The translations under genes and the position numbers were made by a program. The notes beneath the pieces are model-generated. The model searched no databases, was not told the DNA's origin, and was given only the letters and a program-made list of their open reading frames with translations. Below, one piece after another: positions 1-7,999 of a stretch of 64,000 nucleotides of DNA (the first letter of the stretch is position 1; the number at the start of each line of letters is the position of its first letter). The DNA comes from Microbispora sp. NBC_01189 (GTDB lineage Bacteria; Actinomycetota; Actinomycetes; Streptosporangiales; Streptosporangiaceae). The stretch spans positions 627,501 through 691,500 of the forward strand of contig NZ_CP108581.1 in NCBI RefSeq assembly GCF_036010665.1, given 5' to 3'.

Positions 1-604
1 CTAGCCGGGCGCCACCACCGAACGCGCGTAACCGCCGCTGCACGTTGAACTTGAACCGCGCGCCCAGCTCGAACGCGTCAGGCAGCGCGGCGTTGATGTA
101 GAGCGAGACCGGAGTGGCGGGATCCGACTCCGACAGCTCGGTCAGCCGGGCCGTGACCAGTTCGTACGCCAGGTCGAGCGTCTGCCTCCGCGCCTCGCGA
201 GCCTCCGCTTGCTCCTCTGCGTCGTCGCTCGGCGAGGGAGCCGGAACGCCGCGCCGCACGGTGAAGCAGGAGTCATGGTGGCGGCGCGCGTGGTCGGCAG
301 CCGCTGCGCTCCACTGGCCACTCCACGGCCCACGCCACGCGCTCCTCGGCAGGGAGATCACGATGCCGACGCCCCTGCTGCGCTGCTGCCAGAGGTTGAT
401 GCCCGCGAACGTCGCGGCGGCGACCACGCACAGGACCGTCAGGAACGACCGCTGGTCGCCCAGCCAGCTCTTGATCACATCAGGCACGGTGCCGGCGGCC
501 ACCGCACCCGCGACACCGGCGAAAGCCGCCACCATCCAGCGCGACGCGCCTTCCAGCAACGGCCTCGCCGTACCTCCACCGGCCCCGACCGGGGAACGCC
601 TCAT
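1..604 (-). CDS. Membrane-anchored protein with possible SAVED/CARF-like sensor domain (C-terminus off the window)
   Basis: The reading frame is open on the minus strand from an ATG at 604-602 to the window edge (201 codons seen). An in-frame GTG at 640 is an alternative start. Two hydrophobic helices (about residues 23-42 and 52-69) are followed by a soluble region. That region has a beta strand (GVGIVISLP), a charged helix of about 40 residues, and then VSLYINAALPDAFELGARF. The strand, then small residues, then an A/G-x-LG helix resembles the Rossmann-like SAVED/CARF nucleotide-sensor fold, but this is pattern recognition only. It sits beyond the leader-distal end of CRISPR array 1, and 124 bp without a gene separate the two. 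A CRISPR ancillary role is possible but unproven. The gene could equally be an unrelated two-helix membrane protein. Confidence 0.55.
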   Translation of the reverse strand, partial: MRRSPVGAGGGTARPLLEGASRWMVAAFAGVAGAVAAGTVPDVIKSWLGDQRSFLTVLCVVAAATFAGINLWQQRSRGVGIVISLPRSAWRGPWSGQWSAAAADHARRHHDSCFTVRRGVPAPSPSDDAEEQAEAREARRQTLDLAYELVTARLTELSESDPATPVSLYINAALPDAFELGARFKFNVQRRLRAFGGGARL

Positions 605-728
605 CCGTCTCGCCCTCTCGCCCGTGATCCGCGCTCTCACCCCCTACAGATGGACAAAAACGACAGGCCCCGCCGGCCCGCCTGAATGATCACTGACGTG
701 GACCCCCGGCCCGGCAACGGACATCCCA

Positions 729-1683
729 GTGCTAGCCCCTCGTAGGAGCGATGAGGACCGGCGCCCGGATGATCGCGATCGGGAACCCGCCGACGTTGCG
801 ACCCCTCGTAGGGGCGATGAGGACCTCCGCCGCCAAGGTCCCCGGCCAGTGGGTCATGTTGCGACCCCTCTGAGGACCGGAAGAGATGAGCTGCCTGTAG
901 CGGATGGTGTCGATTTGCGACCCCTCGTAGGGGCGATGAGTACCTCTCCAGGGCGGAGGCCGATGCGAACCAGGCCCTGATGTTGCGACCCCTCGTAGGG
1001 GCGATGAGGACAAGGTCGCCGGCCGCTGGGCCATTACCCTCACCGCGTTGCGACCCCTCGTAGGGGTGATGAGGACCGCCCTTGTGGATAGCCCTCGCTG
1101 TGCGGGATGTGCGTTGCGACCCCTCGTAGGGGCGATGAGGACGTCGTTCATTCGGCAACCAAGGTCGGGCGTCACCTGTTGCGACCCCTCGTAGGGGCGA
1201 TGAGGACGAGCTGTTCGGAGCGGCGGTGACACCAGAAGGAGAACCGTTGCGACCCCTCGTAGGGGCGATGAGGACACCGGCGACCCGAACAAGGCGTACG
1301 CGCCGGGTGGCTGGTTGCGACCCCTCGTAGGGGCGATGAGGACCTTGACCTGCTTGGCCCGGGCCAGCCGAGCCCTCTCCTCGTTGCGACCCCTCGTAGG
1401 GGCGATGAGGACGCTCATACGGGCGCGCGTGCGGGGCCTTCGCTGCGCTCGGTTGCGACCCCTCGTAGGGGCGATGAGGACCGGGACCGCCCCGAAAACG
1501 GCCCCAGGCTCGCGCGTGAGGTTGCGACCCCTCGTAGGGGCGATGAGGACTCCACCCCTGGGGGTGGATCCGGCGTGCTCATTCTCGCGTTGCGACCCCT
1601 CGTAGGGGCGATGAGGACCAGGCGGAGAACCGGGAACGCCGTGCCATGGCCGCGTTGCGACCCCTCGTAGGGGCGATGAGGAC
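729..1683 (-). CRISPR. CRISPR array 1: 15 repeats, 14 spacers, transcribed leftward
   Basis: Fifteen copies of a 30-bp repeat start at 729, 795, 858, 914, 982, 1047, 1113, 1178, 1246, 1314, 1383, 1452, 1521, 1589 and 1654. In crRNA orientation (minus strand) the repeat begins GTCCTCATCGCCCC and ends GAGGGGTCGCAAC, so the predicted 5' handle is GTCGCAAC. Spacers are 33-39 bp and all look different. The leader-proximal copies (1654 back to 1113) are identical. The copy at 1047 has one change and the one at 914 has two. The copy at 858 is only 20 bp because 10 internal bases are gone, and the terminal copy at 729 is degenerate. This decay gradient and the leader at 1684-1788 both set the orientation. 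The spacer at 1551-1588 is itself hairpin-like (TCCACCCC/GGGGTGGA). Confidence 0.97.
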
Positions 1684-1788
1684 CCCACGGTAAAGCCGCA
1701 GGTCGTAGGGCGCAACAGCGGCTGCCGGAAAGACCGTTTTGCAGCGAACCTCCGGTTGTGCAGATAACCCGGGAGGTCTGCTGCAAAA
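1684..1788 (-). promoter_or_regulatory. Leader of CRISPR array 1 with conserved inverted repeat
   Basis: Read on the minus strand, the leader ends in a 21-bp block (1704-1684, GACCTGCGGCTTTAC...) touching the first repeat. It carries a hyphenated inverted repeat at 1788-1737 with arms TTTTGCAGC/GCTGCAAAA and ACCTCC/GGAGGT. The 50 bp at 1786-1737 match the array 2 leader at 44 positions, and the spacing to the first repeat is exactly 53 bp in both. Leaders normally hold the array promoter and the sequence that positions Cas1-Cas2 integration. Which part of this element serves which purpose is inference. No clear -10/-35 pair was found. Confidence 0.8.
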
Positions 1789-1956
1789 CCATGATCTACG
1801 AGGTCGTCGACATGACGGAAGAAGCGTAATCCACTCCGCCATCGTCATGCTGGCTCGTCTCCCAGGTGGACGCGCCAGGGAGAACGCCGAGGTCAGACAC
1901 CGGTCTCGACTTTCGTCCATCTGTGTTCCACGAAGGCAGACGCAAGGAGGGAAGCG

Positions 1957-2685
1957 ATGAGGGTACGGATCGAGGTGGCCACGGCGGCGACCGAGCTCGC
2001 GTGGGCGAATGTGCTGGCTCCCGGGAGGTCCCTGGCGTACGACCTGCTCGCGCGTGAAGCGCCGGACCTGGGCCGGCAGTTCCACGCGGAGGGAGCGGGG
2101 CCGTACGGCATGGTTCCGCTGGGGCACGGTGCGCCGGTCTTCCCCCAGGCACGGCGGCGCCGCGGGGCGTACGCGCTGGGGGGACGCGGCTGGGTGGAGC
2201 TGGGCAGCCCGCTGTTCGAAGTGACCGCCGCGCTGGCGCAGGGGATCAAGCGGCGGGAGCTGCTCGACTGGGGCGGCGCCGCGTTGCGGATCCTCAGCGT
2301 CGAGCCGGTCGGGCCTCCGTCGTACGCGTCGGGGCGTGGACGGTTCCGGACGCTCACCCCGGTGGTCATGAAGGGCACCGGCCGGGAGGAGTCGGGCCAG
2401 CGGACCACCCGGCAGGCGTGGCTGCTGCCGACCGATACCGAATTCCCTGTGTTCTTCCAGCGCAACCTCCGGCGTAAGGCGGAGACGCTGGGGCTCGACC
2501 CGGAGGTTTCACTCACCGAGATCTCCTGGATCGGCGCAAAGCGCTCATTCGCCGTGGGCCAGGGTGCAAAGCCGGGCGCGCCGGTCGAGGTGGAGCTGAC
2601 CGGGCCACCCGAGACGCTGCAGGCCATCTGGAGCTGGGGTCTCGGCCAGGCCAACGCGGCCGGTTTCGGCTGGGTGGCCGCTTGA
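1957..2685 (+). CDS. cas6: Cas6 family pre-crRNA endoribonuclease
   Basis: This 242-aa protein is the first gene of the cas operon. It should cut the array transcripts within the repeat to leave the GTCGCAAC handle. The RAMP-type C-terminus is clear: residues 226-239 contain the glycine-rich loop WGLGQANAAGFG. Histidines at 43 (FHAEG) and 57 (LGHG) are candidate catalytic residues, as general-acid histidine is usual in the N-terminal half of Cas6. The ATG is preceded by a strong ribosome-binding site (AAGGAGGGAA), which fixes the start. The 170 bp between the leader hairpin and this start must hold the operon promoter, but no convincing -10/-35 pair stands out. The stop codon overlaps the TTG start of cas8 (TTGA). 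Confidence 0.93.
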   Translation: MRVRIEVATAATELAWANVLAPGRSLAYDLLAREAPDLGRQFHAEGAGPYGMVPLGHGAPVFPQARRRRGAYALGGRGWVELGSPLFEVTAALAQGIKRRELLDWGGAALRILSVEPVGPPSYASGRGRFRTLTPVVMKGTGREESGQRTTRQAWLLPTDTEFPVFFQRNLRRKAETLGLDPEVSLTEISWIGAKRSFAVGQGAKPGAPVEVELTGPPETLQAIWSWGLGQANAAGFGWVAA

Positions 2686-4109
2686 GCCACGTCGGCCACG
2701 ACGAGGGAAAACGTCCGGTGCTGACCGCGCATCCCTTGCAGCGGGTGGGTGCATACGCGCTGGCGTTCCTCGGCGGGGCACATACACCGGAGCATCTGGT
2801 GCCCTCTGCCTTCGACGACGCCGTCGGCGTCCTCACCGATGACGCCGTCCGCGCGGCGCTCGTACGGGACACCAAGCATGACCAGGGCTTCTGGCTCAAG
2901 GCCAGCATGTCTTTCTTCCCGAACTCGAAGATGAATCATCCGAGCAACGCGAAGAAGGACAAGGAGGAGATCCGCACCACCGTACGGAGCTGGCGTACGT
3001 GCCCCGAGCCCGGCGCTTGGCCGGAAGCGGCGTGTGTGCTGTGTGGGCGGGCGGCGGTCGGTTTCTACGGCAAGAAGGACGTCCCTCTGGCCGAGAGCGA
3101 CGTCTACCGCAACACCACGCCACGCGGCCATCAGGGGTTGGCGCTGTGCTGGCCGTGTCTGTGCTGCTTCTACGCCCTCCCGTACGGCTGCCGTCTCACG
3201 GGCGGGCCCTCCATCGCGCTGCACAGCTGGGACGAGCGGTTCATGGCACGGACCGTGTCGCGCCGGGTCGAGCGAAGCCGGCAGTTCATCGCGCTGGGCA
3301 CGGCCGACCCTCGGGGAGGGTCCGATCGGGAGACGATCGCGCTGCGCGCGTTGCGCGACCACGACGACCGGTTGACGGCGGGCGTTGAGTTGCTGGTCTT
3401 CAGCAACAACAACCGGGGACAGACCCTGGAGATCCAGTCGATGGACCAGCCGCTCGCCGAATGGCTGCGGCTCTCCGCCCGGCTGCCGGCGCGCAGGCGG
3501 GGTTTTCGCGCATTGCTCCGGGCCCATGCCAGGCCGGACCGCCCCGGCATCGTCGGCCTCGCTCGCAACGCCTTCCGATCCACGGAGCTGATCGCCGGAG
3601 CGTGCGCGCGCTACCTGACCCGGCATCTCGACCGCGGCGTGATCAGGAGCGACTCCGCGGACCTGGCCGAGCTGTGCTTCTCCCTAGTGATCGAGGTGAT
3701 GCGGATGAACCTGAACGAGATCGACGAGATCAGGGCCGCCGGAGGGCAGGTGGCCGCGTGGCTGACGGCGGAGAACTCGGCCGGGAAGCTCCGGGAGTTC
3801 AACGCCACTCTGAAGGAGCCCAAGCGCATGCGGCACTGGCTGATGCGCCGCAACCTCGACGCCCTGCTCGACTCCCGCATCTCGACGGAGGGGCCCCTGA
3901 TCACGGAGGAACAGTTCCGGCTGCTCTTCGATCCCGAAGTGGAGCAGGCGTGGTTCCATCGTCAGCTTCTGGTCGTGTCGGTCGTCCAGCGACTCCACGA
4001 GCAGGGCTTCAGACCGGCCGACCGGGCGGAGATCGCGGCGGAGCTGGCGGCCGAGGAGCAGGACCAACCCGAAGATCTCGTGTTCGCGTCGGACGAGAAG
4101 GAGTCGTAG
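2682..4109 (+). CDS. cas8b1: Cas8b1/Cst1-type large subunit (CXXC-CXXC)
   Basis: This is the predicted large subunit of the type I surveillance complex, which in this class recognises the PAM and recruits Cas3. The 475-aa length suits the Cst1 family. The two CXXC zinc-binding pairs that give the family its name are at C118-C121 (CVLCG) and C156-C159 (CWPCLCC), with a further Cys at 170. The start is a TTG that overlaps the cas6 stop, and the next gene begins one base after this stop, so translation is probably coupled. The C-terminal third is acidic and helical, as expected for a subunit that absorbs the small-subunit role. Assignment as Cst1 rather than another Cas8 rests on the CXXC pairs and on the neighbours cas7-cas5-cas3-cas4-cas1-cas2. 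Confidence 0.85.
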   Translation: MSHVGHDEGKRPVLTAHPLQRVGAYALAFLGGAHTPEHLVPSAFDDAVGVLTDDAVRAALVRDTKHDQGFWLKASMSFFPNSKMNHPSNAKKDKEEIRTTVRSWRTCPEPGAWPEAACVLCGRAAVGFYGKKDVPLAESDVYRNTTPRGHQGLALCWPCLCCFYALPYGCRLTGGPSIALHSWDERFMARTVSRRVERSRQFIALGTADPRGGSDRETIALRALRDHDDRLTAGVELLVFSNNNRGQTLEIQSMDQPLAEWLRLSARLPARRRGFRALLRAHARPDRPGIVGLARNAFRSTELIAGACARYLTRHLDRGVIRSDSADLAELCFSLVIEVMRMNLNEIDEIRAAGGQVAAWLTAENSAGKLREFNATLKEPKRMRHWLMRRNLDALLDSRISTEGPLITEEQFRLLFDPEVEQAWFHRQLLVVSVVQRLHEQGFRPADRAEIAAELAAEEQDQPEDLVFASDEKES

Positions 4110-5144
4110 ATGAGCTACCTGGTGGGAAAGGTCGTCCTGGACATCGTCGCGGGGGCGCCGAACAACGGGCAGGGCGAGGACAACGTGGCCCGCGTCAAGC
4201 AGCTCCGCGTCGGGCGCGACGTGCATCCGTACGTGTCGGCGCAGGCATTCCGGCGCTGGCTGCGTGACTCGCTGCCCTCCTCCGAGCCGGCGTCGCCGGT
4301 CATCCGGTCGGGCAGCGGGCAGAAGCAGCAGGCGTACACGAAGGGCCGGCCCGACCTCTACCTGGACGACGACCTGTTCGGCTACATGGTGGCGGTCAAG
4401 AACGACAAGGCGAAAACCTGCCAGCGCGACACGGTGCTCGCCACCGGGACCTTCGTGTCGGTCGCTCCCCGCGCCCCGGAGCGCGACTTCGGCACGATGA
4501 GCCGTGGCTTCTCCGCCGGGGAGAACCCGGTGCTGCACGGCCACGAGTTCTACAGCGCCGAACTCGCCGGTGACGTGCTGCTGGACCTGCCCAGGGTCGG
4601 CGTCTTCGAAATCGACGGCAGCGGGCTGAAGGTCGCCCTGCCCGAGCCCGCCGCCAAGGAGGCGCGCGAGCGGGGCGCGGAGCCGGTCACGTTCCGCGGC
4701 GGCGAGGCCCTGCGACTGCCGGTGGAGGAGCGGCGCCGCCGGGCCGCGCTGCTGCTGCGCACACTGGCCGCCGTACGCGGCGGAGCGAAGCAGTCGATGC
4801 ACTACGGCGACCGCACGCCGGCACTGATCCTGCTCGCGCCGCTCAAGGGCGGGATCAACCCCTTCACCAGGGTGCTGGGGGTCCGGAACGGCCGGGCCAG
4901 GTTCGACTCCGCCGTGCTGCGCGCGGAGATGCAGGCGTGGGCCGACGAGCTGGACGGGCCGGTCATGCTCGGATGGGCGCCCGGATTCCTGGGCGACCAG
5001 CGTGATCAGGCATGTGCCGAACTTGCCGACCTGATCGCCGCCGATGACCTGATCGTCGATCACCCGCGGATCCTGCTCGGGCGGCTGGCGGAGCAGATCG
5101 AGCGAGGCGAGCGGGACACCTGGTTCGAGGACCCGAAGGCATGA
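4110..5144 (+). CDS. cas7: Cas7 (Cst2/DevR family) Cascade backbone subunit
   Basis: A 344-aa RAMP protein that should polymerise along the crRNA spacer. The N-terminus shows the DevR/Cst2 signature: a hydrophobic first strand (MSYLVGKVVLDIV), a glycine/asparagine-rich loop and VSAQAFRRWLRDSL, where the family typically has the S-x-Q-x-(F/L)-(K/R) helix. The central region HGHEFYSAELAGDVLLDLPRVG is also typical of the family. The ATG follows the cas8 TAG immediately, and the upstream GACGAGAAGGAG is a good ribosome-binding site within the cas8 end. The gene overlaps cas5 by 4 nt (ATGA). No frameshift or loss is seen. Confidence 0.9.
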   Translation: MSYLVGKVVLDIVAGAPNNGQGEDNVARVKQLRVGRDVHPYVSAQAFRRWLRDSLPSSEPASPVIRSGSGQKQQAYTKGRPDLYLDDDLFGYMVAVKNDKAKTCQRDTVLATGTFVSVAPRAPERDFGTMSRGFSAGENPVLHGHEFYSAELAGDVLLDLPRVGVFEIDGSGLKVALPEPAAKEARERGAEPVTFRGGEALRLPVEERRRRAALLLRTLAAVRGGAKQSMHYGDRTPALILLAPLKGGINPFTRVLGVRNGRARFDSAVLRAEMQAWADELDGPVMLGWAPGFLGDQRDQACAELADLIAADDLIVDHPRILLGRLAEQIERGERDTWFEDPKA

Positions 5145-5863
5145 CGGCGACTGAATCGCCGGATGACGTGTCGCCCAATGCGCCGCCGACGATCCAGGCG
5201 CTGGAGGTCACCGTCACCGCGCCGCTCGTATCCGTCCGCAACCCCCTGTACGCAGGGGTGCAGGTGGCGTTGCCCTGCCCTCCGCCTTCGACGGTGGCCG
5301 GCATGCTCGCGGCGGCGGCAGGCGGATGGGGCGCTGTCTCCCTGGAGACGCGCTTCGCGATGGCGTTCCACGCCCGCGGCGTGGGGGTCGACCTGGAGAC
5401 CTATCACCCGCTGGACGCTTCAGGGAAAAAGGCCGATCCGACGCCCCGGGAGCGCGGTTTCCTCACCGGCGCGACGCTGACCGTATGGCTCACCGATGAG
5501 ATCGGATCGTGGGAGCGCAGGCTCCGCAGGCCGGTGTGGCCGCTGCGGCTGGGCCGGAGCCAGGACCTGGTCAGAGTGACCACAAGGCGGGTGTCGCTGC
5601 GCCCGGGCCCCGGCCGCCAAGGCTCGGCCCTGCTGCCCGAGGGGATCGCGCCCGTGCTCGCCGGAACGCTGCCCGCCGGGACGTTGCTGCGGCTGCCGAC
5701 CGCGATCTCGCCGGACCGGCAGCGGACCCGCTGGGACGGGTACCACTTCGACGCCTCCGGACGCAGCGACCTGCTGATCGGCGCGGAGTGGTCGGACGAA
5801 CAGGGCCGTGCGGTGGTGCCGCTGCCTCCGGTCCATCCGGCGCGTCTGCCGGCGGTGGTGTGA
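5141..5863 (+). CDS. cas5: Cas5 (type I-B-like) crRNA handle-binding subunit
   Basis: A 240-aa protein with the Cas5 RAMP hallmarks. Strand 1 (LEVTVTAPLVSVRNP) is followed by a tyrosine/proline-rich loop and CPPPSTVAGMLAAAAGGW, corresponding to the family's PPPSTv-G-ml-ga-G motif. In the assembled complex Cas5 caps the 5' handle next to Cas8. The start overlaps the cas7 stop as ATGA. The next gene begins about one base after this stop. Nothing suggests that this gene is damaged, in contrast to the cas3 gene that follows. Confidence 0.88.
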   Translation: MTATESPDDVSPNAPPTIQALEVTVTAPLVSVRNPLYAGVQVALPCPPPSTVAGMLAAAAGGWGAVSLETRFAMAFHARGVGVDLETYHPLDASGKKADPTPRERGFLTGATLTVWLTDEIGSWERRLRRPVWPLRLGRSQDLVRVTTRRVSLRPGPGRQGSALLPEGIAPVLAGTLPAGTLLRLPTAISPDRQRTRWDGYHFDASGRSDLLIGAEWSDEQGRAVVPLPPVHPARLPAVV

Positions 5864-5864
5864 G

Positions 5865-7999
5865 GTGGGGTTGGGTGACCTGCTCGCCAAGAGCGACCCG
5901 CCGGAGCGGCTGACCGCTCACCTCGCGGCCACCCTGGAGGGCGCCGTCGCGTTGCGCCGCCGGGTCGGAGAGATCGCCGTGACGGCTCGGGTCGCCGAAG
6001 GGACGTTCTGGCCGGTGGCCTGTCTTGCCGCGCTCTGCCATGACGCCGGGAAGATTCCGTACGGGTTCCAGGCCATGCTCAGGGGCCGCATCAGATCCTG
6101 GGGTGAACGGCACGAGGTGGTGTCGCTGGGCTTCCTGCCGGGCCTGATCCCCGACGAGCGTCTCCTCATATGGGTGGCCACCGGCGTCGCCACCCATCAT
6201 CGCGCCCTCGACGGCGGACCCAGGCCACTTGTCCAGGCGTACGGCGGCGCGAGCGAGCAGGAGTGGCGCGACCGCTTCGAGCCGGTTCCCGGCGAGGCCG
6301 CCGGTGAGCTGCGCGAGTGGCTCGACGAGACGGCGCGGCGGGCGGGACTGCCGACGACGCCCTGCCCCGATGGGCCATTGGACGTCATCGCGAGCGCGCG
6401 GCGGGTCTTCGACCTGCTGCTCGACCACTGGGAGATGCCAACGTCAGCGGACGAGGGGCTGACGGCGGTGCTGCTCCAGGGCGCGGTGACACTGGCCGAC
6501 CATGTCTCCTCCGCGCACGGCACGCTGCACGCGCACCAACCGCTGGGGGCGGACTTCCGGCCGCTGCTGGAGAAGGCGTTCGCCAACCGTGGCCGGAGCC
6601 TGCGCCCGCACCAGACCGGCGCGGCGGAGATCGACGGGCACCTCCTCTTGCGTGCCCCGACCGGCTCGGGGAAGACCGAGGCGGGCCTGCTGTGGGCGGC
6701 GGCGCAGGCCACGGCGATCGCCGAGGCGACCGGTGGCGTGCCGAGGGTCTTCTTCACCCTCCCCTATCTCGCCTCGATCAACGCTATGGCCGTACGGCTG
6801 GGCACGCTGCTGGGCGACGAGACGCTGGTGGGGGTGATGCACTCCCGGGCCGCCTCCTACCATCTGGCCGCCGCCATCTGCCCGGAAGACGGCGAGGACG
6901 CACAGGCCGACGCCGCGCGGAAGGCCGTCTCCCGGGCGGCGGCGACCCGGCTGTTCCGGGAGACCGTGCGGGTCGGCACGCCGTACCAGATCCTGCGTGG
7001 CGTGCTGGCCGGACCAGCCCACGCGGCGACGCTCATCGACGCCGCGAACTCGGTGTTCGTGCTGGACGAACTGCACGCCTACGACCCCCGGCGGCTCGGA
7101 TACATCCTGGCGACGGCGGGTCTGTGGGAGCGGCTGGGCGGGCGCGTCGCCGTGCTTTCCGCCACGCTCCCGGACGCCCTGGCCCGCCTCTTCAGAGACA
7201 CGCTTCGACGGAACGTCCATCTGGTCGAGGCGTCCGCGGCGGGTGCGCCGCGACGGCACCGGTTGGCGCTGCGGGACCGTCATCTGACCGACCCCGACTC
7301 GGTCGACGAGATACGCGGCAGGCTGGCACGTGGCGAGTCCCTCAAGGGAGGAGCGGTCCATCCGGCGGAAGCGCGAGTGCAGCAGGTAGGCGGTCTCGGT
7401 CTCCGGTGCGAGGCCGGATCGCCGAACGGCCGCCCGCCGATGTCGTCGTGCATCAGGCGGCGTTCGCTCCGAGGCGGGGACAGGGCGAGGACTACGCCGA
7501 CGGCGTCTATCCACGGGAGCCGGTAGAGGCGGGCTTGGTCATCCTGGGCCGCCATGACGGCGCGGTGGTCGACGAGGGGGAGGCGAGACTCTGGCTCGAC
7601 GAGGTGTACGGCACCGACTGGGGCCAGGAGTGGTACGACGAGGTGCTCCAGCACCGGACGGTTTTCACTGACGCCTTCTTGGGCTTCGCGCATCCGTTCA
7701 GCAGCCGGGACGATCTCGGTGAGCGATTCGACGAACTGTTCGACGGGACGGAGGCGGTGCTGTCGAGCGATCGTGACGCCTACGAGGCGAGTCTCGGCCA
7801 GGTGCCTGGCGTCAGGGCGGCCGGGCGTCTGCTCGCCGAGCGCTTCCTGATTCCGATGCCGTTCTGGGCCGCGCCACTGACGACCTGGGAGAAGCGCCTC
7901 GGGGTGCGGATCGTGGAGGCCGACTACGACGAGCGGCTCGGCCTCGGCGAGATCCGCGGGCCGGCCGCCCGTGAGTATCAGGCGGGTGAGGTGTTGTGA
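5865..7999 (+). pseudogene. cas3: cas3 nuclease-helicase, disrupted by deletion plus micro-inversion
   Basis: Cas3 should nick and unwind DNA marked by Cascade. Residues 1-492 read normally from a GTG at 5865 (a TTG at 5871 is an alternative). They contain the HD domain (H59-D60 in CHDAGK; HH in VATHHRA), Walker A (APTGSGKT, 264-271), the DELH box (401-404) and LSATLP (431-436). After RGES (7340) the frame enters foreign sequence and ends at 7526. Bases 7341 to about 7406 encode TETAYLLHSRFRRMDR on the minus strand, a helicase motif that should be on the plus strand. From about 7409 the plus strand resumes in another frame with RGRIAERPPADVVVH (motif VI region) and the normal C-terminus up to 7999. 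The segments that should flank the inverted piece, including the TQVVE-type motif V, are absent. Two separate polypeptides could still be made, but no intact Cas3. Confidence 0.85.
7341..7408 (-). other. Inverted cas3 micro-fragment
   Basis: On the minus strand this stretch reads TETAYLLHSRFRRMDRSSLE, the conserved LHSRF...DR element of the second RecA domain in Cas3. It therefore lies in reverse orientation inside the gene. The left junction is GAGTCC|CTCAAGGG, within a short palindromic stretch, and the right junction falls between about 7404 and 7409. No long flanking inverted repeats or recombinase gene are present. Flipping the piece back would not restore the gene, because the adjoining sequence on both sides is missing. 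Confidence 0.75.

Noticed and set aside
637-1792. Long minus-strand open frames with repeated RPHRPYEGSQ / SSPLRGVAT peptides
   Set aside because: They are translations of the CRISPR repeats of array 1. The periodic peptide follows the repeat period and there is no start signal.
2660-2700. CreTA-type RNA toxin-antitoxin between cas6 and cas8
   Set aside because: The two genes overlap by 4 nt, leaving no room.
7341-7408. Programmed phase-variable inversion in cas3
   Set aside because: There are no flanking inverted repeats and no recombinase, and flipping the piece would not rebuild the gene because flanking sequence is missing.
6317-7999. 560-codon frame as an independent gene
   Set aside because: Only its last ~195 codons (from about 7409) read as Cas3. 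The earlier part is the +1 shadow of the intact cas3 N-terminus.
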